From Aeromicrobium sp. Root472D3 (GTDB lineage Bacteria; Actinomycetota; Actinomycetes; Propionibacteriales; Nocardioidaceae): a stretch of 64,000 bases of DNA. Position 1 is the first letter of the stretch; every line of letters starts with the position of its first letter. A program made the translations under genes and the position numbers. The stretch spans positions 358,844 through 422,843 of the forward strand of contig NZ_LMET01000001.1 in the NCBI RefSeq assembly GCF_001426485.1, written 5' to 3'. The notes beneath the pieces are model-generated. The model did no database searches and was not told the origin of the DNA. It saw only the letters and a program-made list of their open reading frames with translations. Below, piece by piece: positions 57,948 to 64,000 of the stretch.

Positions 57948-58766
57948 GTGGTCGGCACGAGTCCCCAGCAGGCGCGTCACAGCGACCTGCTCAAGCACGG
58001 CGCCCGCGTCGGGCTGGCCGCGTACGGCGTCGTCCACCTGATCGTGGCGTGGATCGCGCTGCAGGTCGCCTGGTCGGGCGGGGGCGGGGGCGACGCGAGC
58101 AGCGGCGGCGCCCTGCGGACACTCGCGCACCAGCCCTTCGGCCGCACGATGCTGTGGACCACGGTAATCGGCCTGGTCGCGCTGATGCTGTGGCAGCTCG
58201 GCACCGCGATCTGGGGCTACGCGACCGAGGACGGCGCCAAGCGCGTGCGCAAGCGCGTCGGCGCTGCCGGCCGCGTCGTCGTGTACGGGGCCCTGGCGGT
58301 GTCGGCCGCGAAGATCGCGGGCGGATCGGGCGGAGGATCGGGGGGCGACTCCCAGGAGGAGGGCCTGACGGCCGACCTGCTCGGCGCCCCCGCGGGCCGG
58401 ACGCTCGTGGCGGCGATCGGCATCGCCGTGTTCGCCCTCGGCGTGCGACAGGTGCACCGGGGTGTCACCGACTCGTTCACGCACGACCTGGAGGGTCCCG
58501 CGACCAGCGGCGACTCGGGCTCGGCCGTCATCGTGCTGGGCCGCGTCGGCTACGTCGCGAAGGGCGTCGCGGTCGGCGTCGTCGGAATCCTGTTCGGCTG
58601 GGCGGCGCTCGCGTACGACCCCGAGAAGGCCGGCGGACTCGACGACGCGCTCAAGACCGTCCGCGACCAGCCGTTCGGGCCGTACCTGCTCAGCGCCGTC
58701 GCGCTGGGCCTCGCGGCCTTCGGGCTGTTCTGCTTCGCCTGGGCCCGGTACCCCCGCACGCGGTGA
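57948..58766 (+). CDS. DUF1206 integral membrane protein
   Basis: 272 residues with six predicted membrane helices in three pairs (about 20-42, 60-82, 100-118, 136-156, 180-200, 220-242). Each pair belongs to one DUF1206 repeat with the pattern ARVGLAAYGVVHLIVAWIAL / GRVGYVAKGVAVGVVGILFG and a following ALRTLAHQPFGRTMLW / ALKTVRDQPFGPYLLS. The repeats are clear internal homologues. Function unknown in all organisms. GTG at 57948 with GGGAGG upstream; it is in an operon with the SDR-DUF2867 gene. Confidence 0.85.
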   Translation: MVGTSPQQARHSDLLKHGARVGLAAYGVVHLIVAWIALQVAWSGGGGGDASSGGALRTLAHQPFGRTMLWTTVIGLVALMLWQLGTAIWGYATEDGAKRVRKRVGAAGRVVVYGALAVSAAKIAGGSGGGSGGDSQEEGLTADLLGAPAGRTLVAAIGIAVFALGVRQVHRGVTDSFTHDLEGPATSGDSGSAVIVLGRVGYVAKGVAVGVVGILFGWAALAYDPEKAGGLDDALKTVRDQPFGPYLLSAVALGLAAFGLFCFAWARYPRTR

Positions 58767-58840
58767 GCCGCCGTCGACACGCGGCGCCGGCAGGGGCCTG
58801 AGCGCTTGCGCCCGACCGCCGATCGCCACAGGATGTCCGG

Positions 58841-60340
58841 ATGGATCTCTTCCGCATCAAGTCCGTCGAACGCTCCATCGCGGAAACCGACGAGCCCGAG
58901 ACCCGGCTCAAGAAGGAGCTCTCGGCCTGGGACCTGACGGTGTTCGGCGTCGGCGTCATGGTCGGCACCGGCATCTTCGTGCTGACGGGAGAGCAGGCGT
59001 ACAGCAACGCCGGGCCGGCGATCGTGATCTCGTTCGTCATCGCCGGCATCGTGTGCGGGCTCGCCGCCCTCTGCTACGCCGAGTTCGCGTCGACCGTCCC
59101 CGTCGCGGGCAGCGCCTACACGTTCTCGTACGCGACGCTCGGCGAGCTCATCGCCTGGATCATCGGCTGGGACCTCGTCCTCGAGCTGGCCCTCGGTGCG
59201 GCCGTCGTGGCCCGCGGGTGGTCGGCCTATCTGCAGTCGCTGTTCGACCTGCCGACGTGGCTCGCCGGCGACGAGGCGATCCCCGACTTCGGCGCGATCG
59301 CGATCGTCCTGGCGCTGACGGCGCTCGGCGTCTTCGGCACCAAGCTGTCGGGACGGTTCACGAGCGTCCTGGTCATCGTGAAGGTCGCCGTCGTGACGTT
59401 CGTGATCGTGGCGGGCCTGTTCTTCATCAAGGCGTCGAACTACACGCCGTTCGTCCCCGACTCGAAGCCCAGCGAGGGCGGGTCGGGACTCGACTCGACG
59501 CTGCTGCAGTCGATCTTCGGTGTCGACCCGACGGTCTTTGGCGTCTACGGCATCATCGCGGCCGCCTCGGTCGTGTTCTTCGCGTTCATCGGCTTCGACA
59601 TCGTCGCGACGTCGGCCGAGGAGACCAAGAACCCGCAGCGCGACATGCCGCGCGGCATCCTCGGCTCGCTGGCGATCGTCACGGTCCTCTACGCCGCGGT
59701 CTCGTTCGTCGTCACGGGCATGCTCAAGTACAGCGACGAGCGCATGAACACCGCCGCGCCGCTCGCCGAGGCGTTCAAGGCCAACGACCTCGACTGGGCC
59801 AGCAAGATCATCTCGGTCGGCGCCGTCGCCGGCCTGACGACCGTCGTGCTCGTGCTGATGCTGGGCCAGTCGCGCGTGCTGTTCGCGATGTCGCGCGACG
59901 GGCTGCTGCCGGTCGGCCTGGCCAAGGTGCACCCGCGCTTCGGCACGCCGTACCGCATCACGGTCATCACGGGCCTGTTCGTCGCCGTGCTGGCCGGGTT
60001 CGTGCCGCTGTCGGAGCTGTCGAAGCTCGTCAGCATCGGCACGCTGTTCGCGTTCGTCGTGGTGTCGGCCGGCGTCATCATCCTGCGCCGCACGCGCGCC
60101 GACCTCGACCGTCCGTTCCGCGTGCCGGGCGTCCCGCTGATCCCGATCCTGTCGATCGCGGCGTGCCTGTGGCTGATGGTCAACCTGTCGGTCGAGACGT
60201 GGGTGCGCTTCCTGATCTGGCTCGCGATCGGCTTCGCGGTGTACTTCGTCTACGGCTACCGGTCGTCGCGCCTCGGCCGCGGCCTGCGCCAGGCCGAGGT
60301 CGACGCCGACGCCGACGTCAACGATGGGCAGTCGCCGTGA
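58841..60340 (+). CDS. APC-family amino acid permease, cationic type
   Basis: 499 residues with 12 membrane helices. APC signatures are DLTVFGVGVMVGTGIFVLTGEQA (helix 1 unwound Gly motif), GLAALCYAEFASTVPVAGSAYTFSYATLGELIAWIIGWDLVLE, and FFAFIGFDIVATSAEETKNPQRDMPRGI. The last two are characteristic of the CAT/CAAT subgroup that imports Lys, Arg or related amino acids. A charged cytosolic N-terminus precedes helix 1. The 3' end overlaps the convergent TetR gene by 23 bases. Substrate inferred from family. Confidence 0.88.
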   Translation: MDLFRIKSVERSIAETDEPETRLKKELSAWDLTVFGVGVMVGTGIFVLTGEQAYSNAGPAIVISFVIAGIVCGLAALCYAEFASTVPVAGSAYTFSYATLGELIAWIIGWDLVLELALGAAVVARGWSAYLQSLFDLPTWLAGDEAIPDFGAIAIVLALTALGVFGTKLSGRFTSVLVIVKVAVVTFVIVAGLFFIKASNYTPFVPDSKPSEGGSGLDSTLLQSIFGVDPTVFGVYGIIAAASVVFFAFIGFDIVATSAEETKNPQRDMPRGILGSLAIVTVLYAAVSFVVTGMLKYSDERMNTAAPLAEAFKANDLDWASKIISVGAVAGLTTVVLVLMLGQSRVLFAMSRDGLLPVGLAKVHPRFGTPYRITVITGLFVAVLAGFVPLSELSKLVSIGTLFAFVVVSAGVIILRRTRADLDRPFRVPGVPLIPILSIAACLWLMVNLSVETWVRFLIWLAIGFAVYFVYGYRSSRLGRGLRQAEVDADADVNDGQSP

Positions 60341-60935
60341 AGTGATGCGTCGCGGCGTCGACGATCTGGCCGGGGCTCGCCGCGAGTGTCCCCTCGATCC
60401 ACGCGGTCACGAGCTCGGCCACGCCACCGATGAACATCGTCGCCGCGAGGTGCCCCTCGACCTCGCTCCAGGCCTGCGGACCGTAGAGGTCGCGGGCCTC
60501 GTGCGCCGCCAGCTCGGCGAACTGGCGCAGCAGGCGGGCGCGGTGCGGCCGCAGCGCGTCGATCGACAGCGACTCGACGATCGCGACGCGCCCCCTGCGG
60601 GGGTCGTCGGTCAGGATCTGCACGAACGCTCCGATGCCCGCGCGCACGCGCTGCTCGGGGGTGCCCGCCGCGGCCTCGAGCGCCGCGACCGACCGCTCCG
60701 CGATCTGCGCCGCGATGTCGTCCATGACCGCGGCGAGGGCGTCGTCGAGCCCCGTGAAGCTCTCGTAGAAGTACCGCTCGGTGAGCCCCGCCTCGGCGCA
60801 GACGCGGGTCATCGTGACCTTCGGCCCACCGTCGCGCCCCCACACCTCGAGGGTCGCCTCGACGAGCCTGGCCCTGCGGTCGGCGGTTCGCTGCTCGGCC
60901 GACATGCCGCGATACGTCCCTGCCTTGACTGCCAT
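60318..60935 (-). CDS. TetR-family regulator divergent from the P450 gene
   Basis: 205 residues. Helix-turn-helix VTMTRVCAEAGLTERYFYESFTGLDDALAAV at about residues 37-67; the RYFYESF form is common in TetR regulators of lipid genes. The ATG at 60935 is six bases after CAATAT, with TTGATT 17 bases before, giving a leaderless promoter; the in-frame ATG at 61001 lies within the P450 gene and is rejected. A GACAG-N6-CTGTC dyad sits inside the spacer of both divergent promoters, so the protein likely represses itself and the P450-SDR pair. The arrangement recalls Rv3058c beside cyp136 in M. tuberculosis. Confidence 0.88.
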   Translation of the reverse strand: MAVKAGTYRGMSAEQRTADRRARLVEATLEVWGRDGGPKVTMTRVCAEAGLTERYFYESFTGLDDALAAVMDDIAAQIAERSVAALEAAAGTPEQRVRAGIGAFVQILTDDPRRGRVAIVESLSIDALRPHRARLLRQFAELAAHEARDLYGPQAWSEVEGHLAATMFIGGVAELVTAWIEGTLAASPGQIVDAATHHFTATAHR

Positions 60936-60941
60936 GCCTCG

Positions 60942-60973
60942 ATATTGACAGAGCGTCCTGTCTGAATCAAGAT
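60942..60973. promoter_or_regulatory. Overlapping divergent promoters and operator of the TetR/P450 pair
   Basis: Plus strand: TTGACA (60945-60950), 17 bases, CAAGAT (60968-60973), then six bases to the P450 GTG. Minus strand: TTGATT (60970-60965), 17 bases, CAATAT (60947-60942), then six bases to the TetR ATG. The two promoters use the same 32 bases in opposite directions, each -35 overlapping the other's -10. The dyad GACAG-N6-CTGTC (60947-60962) lies between them, so only one polymerase or repressor can occupy the site. Confidence 0.75.
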
Positions 60974-60979
60974 GCCTGT

Positions 60980-62302
60980 GTGACCCAGACCACTGCAGCA
61001 CCTCCCCGACGTCGCGGGATCCCCTACGTCGGCCGCACGCTCGACTACGTCCGAGACCCGCTCGCGATGATGCGCACGCAGTACGACGGCTGGGGGCCGG
61101 TCTCCGACATCGACTTCATCGGCAAGCGCTGGACGGTCCTGCTGGGGCCCGACGCGTGCGAGGCCGCGCTGCGCAACGCCGACAAGGCCTTCGCCAGCGG
61201 CGACGGCTGGGGCTACCTCGTCGGCCCGTTCTTCGACCGCGGGCTGATGCTGCTCGACTTCGACGAGCACCACCGCCACCGGCGCATCATGCAGTCGGCC
61301 TTCACGCGCGACCGGCTCGAGGGGTACACGGCCGCCCTGCAGCCCGCCGTCGCCGCAGGACTGGCGCGCTGGCAGCCGGGCCCGGACGTCCGCGCCTACC
61401 CCGCGCTGAAGGAGCTGACGCTCGACCTCGCCGCCGAGGTCTTCATGGGCGGGGCCGACCTCGCGACGCCCGACGAGCTCGACCGCGTCAACCGGGCCTT
61501 CATCGACTGCGTGCAGTCGGCGACGGCGCTCGTCCGCGCCAACGTGCCGGGCACGCGGTGGGGCCGCGCCCTGCGGAGCCGACGACTGCTCGAGGAGTTC
61601 TTCGGGCGTCACCTCGCCGCCAAGCGGGCCACGCCCGGCGACGACCTGTTCTCGGTGCTGTGCCATCTCGAGACCGACGAGGGCGAGCGCTTCAGCGACG
61701 CGGACGTCGTCAACCACATGATCTTCCTGCTGATGGCCGCGCACGACACCTCGACCATCACGGTCTCGACCGTCATGCAGCAGCTCGGCCAGCACCCCGA
61801 GTGGCAGCGACGCTGCCGCGACGAGGCGCTCGCCCTGCCCGAGCACCCGACCATGGCCGAGCTCGACGGGCTCGTCGCGATCGACCTCGTGATGAAGGAG
61901 AGCCTCCGGCTCGTGCCGCCGGTGCCGGTGCTCGCCCGCAGGACCGTCAAGGAGACCGAGGTCATGGGGCACCGCATCCCGGCGGGCCGGCTCGTCGCCG
62001 TCATGGTCCACCTGTCGCACCACATGCCCGAGCTGTGGACCGATCCCGAGCGGTTCGACCCCGAGCGGTTCGCCGACGACCGCCGCGACGACAAGGTGCA
62101 CCGCTACGCCTGGGAACCGTTCGGCGGCGGCGTGCACAAGTGCCTCGGCATGTTCTTCGCGGGCGCCGAGGTCAAGACGATCCTCGTGCACCTGCTGCGC
62201 CAGTTCGAGTGGAGCGTCGACCCGGGCTACCGGGCCCCCATGAGCTACGCCTCGCTGCCGTTCCCCAAGGACGGCCAGCCCGTCCACCTGACCCGCCGCT
62301 GA
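60980..62302 (+). CDS. Cytochrome P450
   Basis: 440 residues. P450 landmarks are present: WRR-like heme-propionate region HHRHRRIMQSAF, I-helix FLLMAAHDTSTIT (Asp-Thr oxygen-activation pair), K-helix ESLR (Glu-x2-Arg), PERFDPERF, and the heme loop FGGGVHKCLGMFFA with the thiolate Cys. No membrane anchor, so it is soluble and needs ferredoxin partners that are not nearby. Layout resembles CYP136/CYP51-like mycobacterial enzymes acting on sterol or lipid substrates. GTG start, leaderless from a TTGACA/CAAGAT promoter. The SDR follows after 25 bases. Confidence 0.9.
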   Translation: MTQTTAAPPRRRGIPYVGRTLDYVRDPLAMMRTQYDGWGPVSDIDFIGKRWTVLLGPDACEAALRNADKAFASGDGWGYLVGPFFDRGLMLLDFDEHHRHRRIMQSAFTRDRLEGYTAALQPAVAAGLARWQPGPDVRAYPALKELTLDLAAEVFMGGADLATPDELDRVNRAFIDCVQSATALVRANVPGTRWGRALRSRRLLEEFFGRHLAAKRATPGDDLFSVLCHLETDEGERFSDADVVNHMIFLLMAAHDTSTITVSTVMQQLGQHPEWQRRCRDEALALPEHPTMAELDGLVAIDLVMKESLRLVPPVPVLARRTVKETEVMGHRIPAGRLVAVMVHLSHHMPELWTDPERFDPERFADDRRDDKVHRYAWEPFGGGVHKCLGMFFAGAEVKTILVHLLRQFEWSVDPGYRAPMSYASLPFPKDGQPVHLTRR

Positions 62303-62327
62303 ACCCACCCACCCCTCTGGAGGACCC

Positions 62328-63149
62328 ATGTCCCGCACGCTCAGCAACCAGGTCGTCGTCATCACCGGCGCCGGTCGAGGCATCGGCCTCGCGACCGCCC
62401 GCAGGTTCGCCGCCCAGGGAGCCGTCGTGGTGATCGGCGACCTCGACGACGACGTCGCCGCCAAGGCGGCGCTGCAGGTCGGCGGACGATCCGTCGCCCA
62501 CGTCGTCGACGTCGCCGACCGCGCGTCGTACGCCCGGTTCGTCGAGCGCGCCCGCGAGCAGGGTCCGATCGACGTGCTCGTCAACAACGCGGGCATCATG
62601 CCGCTCTCGCCCCTCGTCGACGAGACCGACGCGGCGACGGACCGCATCCTCGACGTCAACCTGCGCGCCGTCATCACCGGCACCAAGCTCGTGGCGCCCG
62701 ACATGATCGAGCGCGGCAGCGGCCACATCATCAACGTCGCCTCGGCGGTCGGACGCATCGCGGTCGCGAACGGCGCGACCTACAGCGCCAGCAAGTACGC
62801 CGTCATGGGCTTCTCCGAGGCGATGCAGTCCGAGCTCGCACCCTTCGGGGTCGACGTCTCGTGCATCCTGCCGACGGTGGTCGACACCGAGCTGGCCGCC
62901 GGCGTCTCGGCCGCCAAGGGCATGCGGGCCGTCCGCCCCGACGAGGTCGCGGCCGCGATCGTCAAGGTCGCGCGGGCGCCCCGCTTCGAGACGTGGGTGC
63001 CGGCGTGGAGCAAGGGACTGTTCTACTCGATGAACGTCCTGCCCCGACGGGTGCGCAACGGCGCCGGCCACGCGATCGGTGCCGACGAGGCGCTGCGGGC
63101 CGTCGACGTCGAGGCCAGGGCCGAGTACGAGCGTCGCGCCTCGTCGTGA
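62328..63149 (+). CDS. Short-chain dehydrogenase linked to the P450
   Basis: 273 residues: TGAGRGIGLATA (cofactor loop), GDLDDDVAAKAA (Asp after beta-2, favouring NAD), VDVADR, VNNAGIMPLS, NVASAVGRIAV (Ser region), YSASKYAVMGFS (Tyr-x3-Lys). The C-terminal WVPAWSKGLFYSMNVLPRRV is common in mycobacterial-type lipid SDRs. GGAGG lies upstream of the ATG. It probably oxidises the alcohol formed by the P450 or a related lipid; that order is inferred from co-transcription. Confidence 0.85.
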   Translation: MSRTLSNQVVVITGAGRGIGLATARRFAAQGAVVVIGDLDDDVAAKAALQVGGRSVAHVVDVADRASYARFVERAREQGPIDVLVNNAGIMPLSPLVDETDAATDRILDVNLRAVITGTKLVAPDMIERGSGHIINVASAVGRIAVANGATYSASKYAVMGFSEAMQSELAPFGVDVSCILPTVVDTELAAGVSAAKGMRAVRPDEVAAAIVKVARAPRFETWVPAWSKGLFYSMNVLPRRVRNGAGHAIGADEALRAVDVEARAEYERRASS

Positions 63150-63186
63150 CCCGGTGCGCACCGCGCCAGCCCTACGATCAGGTGTC

Positions 63187-64000
63187 ATGGAGCCCTCCAG
63201 CACCGGCCTGCCCCGGCCCGCCGTCACGATCGACCACGTCGTCGCGTGGGCGCGCGAGCACTTCGGCGTCGAGGGCCGCGGGGTCGAGCTCGGCAGCCAG
63301 CAGGACCGCAACGTCCTGCTCACGGGCGACGACGGCTCGCAACACCTCGCGAAGGTCAGCAACCCGGTCTTCGCACGGGCCGAGATCGAGGCGCAGAACC
63401 TGGTGATGCGGCAGCTGTCGGCGCGCGGTCACGCGACCCCGCGACCGGTGCCCTCGCTCGACGGTGACGAGATCGTCACGGTCGACGTCGACGGGGTGCC
63501 CCACGCGCTGCGGCTGCTGACCTTCGTCCCCGGTTCTCCCCTGTCGTCCACCGGGGCCCCGTGGCCGGGGACGCTGGCGCAGATCGGCCGGCTGGCCGGA
63601 CAGGTCGCGACCGCCCTGGCCGACGTCGCCCACCCCGGCCTCGAGCGCGACCTGCAGTGGGACCTGCGGCAGGGCGAGTCCGTCGTGGCCGACCGCCTGG
63701 CCCTCGTCGACGACCCCGTGCGTCGTGCGCTGGTCGAGGAGGCGGTGGCCCGCGTGCGCACCCGCCTCGACCCGGTGCGCGACGAGCTCCCGACCCAGCC
63801 GGTCCACGGCGACCTCACGACCGACAACCTGGTCGGCGAGCGCGACGTGGTCGGCGCCCTGCAGGTCACGGGCATCATCGACTTCGGCGACGCGATGACG
63901 AGCTGGCGGGTCGCCGAGCTGGCCGTCGCCTGCAGCGCCGTGTTCCGTGACGAGCCCGGCCAGCCCCTGGCCGTGCTGCCCCTCGTCGAGGCGTTCGACG
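63187..64000 (+). CDS. Aminoglycoside-phosphotransferase-fold kinase, 3' end beyond the window
   Basis: 271 codons are visible and the gene runs off the edge. The APH kinase fold is clear: LLTGDDGSQHLAKVSNP (nucleotide region), QNLVMRQLSARGHATPRPVPS, catalytic loop PVHGDLTTDNLVGE (His-Gly-Asp-x4-Asn, with Leu in the first variable position), and the metal Asp in GIIDFGDAM. TACGAT eight bases before the ATG may be the -10. In actinobacteria this N-terminal sequence often belongs to a long protein with an APH domain fused to a class III aminotransferase; a stand-alone homoserine/hydroxylysine-type kinase is the alternative. It should not be read as drug resistance. Confidence 0.78.
   Translation, partial: MEPSSTGLPRPAVTIDHVVAWAREHFGVEGRGVELGSQQDRNVLLTGDDGSQHLAKVSNPVFARAEIEAQNLVMRQLSARGHATPRPVPSLDGDEIVTVDVDGVPHALRLLTFVPGSPLSSTGAPWPGTLAQIGRLAGQVATALADVAHPGLERDLQWDLRQGESVVADRLALVDDPVRRALVEEAVARVRTRLDPVRDELPTQPVHGDLTTDNLVGERDVVGALQVTGIIDFGDAMTSWRVAELAVACSAVFRDEPGQPLAVLPLVEAFD

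Noticed and set aside
63187-64000. Aminoglycoside resistance gene
   Set aside because: The APH fold is shared with many small-molecule kinases and with fused class III aminotransferases. Nothing in the visible part or context supports drug modification.
1-64000. tRNA or rRNA genes, CRISPR arrays, insertion sequences, prophage genes
   Set aside because: Gaps are short and were read on both strands. No cloverleaf, rRNA segment, repeat-spacer array, transposase, integrase or phage structural gene was recognised.

Overview
The window is dense, very GC-rich DNA typical of a high-GC actinobacterium. The gene set points to the Nocardioidaceae or a close relative (Aeromicrobium-like): mycofactocin, mycobacterial-type acyl-CoA carboxylase and FadE genes, HelD, a leaderless style of gene start, and operons joined by ATGA or GTGA overlaps. 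This placement is inferred from gene content only. No rRNA, tRNA, CRISPR array, insertion sequence or prophage gene was seen. No gene-free stretch exceeds about 300 bases; the longest is 290 bases at 42675-42964.

Region 1 (1-3132, minus strand) is a small catabolic operon: a GntR/FCD regulator, an isocitrate lyase/PEP mutase family lyase, a hydantoinase-like amidohydrolase and a truncated isochorismatase-family amidase. Its substrate is unknown. Region 2 (3291-10658) is a complete mycofactocin redox-cofactor locus, mftA to mftG on the minus strand with mftR divergent. The 38-residue precursor mftA is present. A near-palindromic operator lies between mftA and mftR, and its core recurs in the promoter region of the region 1 operon.

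Region 3 (10684-26157) is mixed housekeeping and envelope genes. It holds a PhzE-type fused anthranilate synthase preceded by a Trp-Trp leader peptide and attenuator, an M20 deacylase, a HelD-type helicase coupled to a membrane metallophosphoesterase, two tandem pairs of secreted paralogues, and an amino-acid ABC importer with a fused binding protein and permease. Region 4 (26246-36090, minus strand) is a TetR-controlled operon of two acyl-CoA dehydrogenases, biotin-dependent carboxylase alpha and beta subunits, an enoyl-CoA hydratase, an AtuA-like protein and a TIGR03084 protein. It resembles both the Pseudomonas atu/liu pathways and the mycobacterial echA7-fadE12-accA2-accD2-fadE13 cluster, and probably serves branched or isoprenoid acyl-CoA breakdown.

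Region 5 (36268-50769) holds cell-surface proteins, a phosphofructokinase, the metY-metX methionine genes, several SDR oxidoreductases, and a fasciclin lipoprotein beside a membrane-anchored molybdopterin oxidoreductase. Region 6 (50872-64000) holds a conserved protein of unknown function, a nitroreductase, a hydratase, more SDRs, OsmC and DUF proteins, an APC permease, a TetR/P450/SDR module with overlapping divergent promoters, and the start of an aminoglycoside-phosphotransferase-like gene cut by the window edge.

Two features recur across the window. Many genes have an actinobacterial -10 box (NANNNT) about six bases before the start codon, indicating leaderless mRNAs. A GC-rich palindromic unit also forms complex inverted repeats at two intergenic sites.
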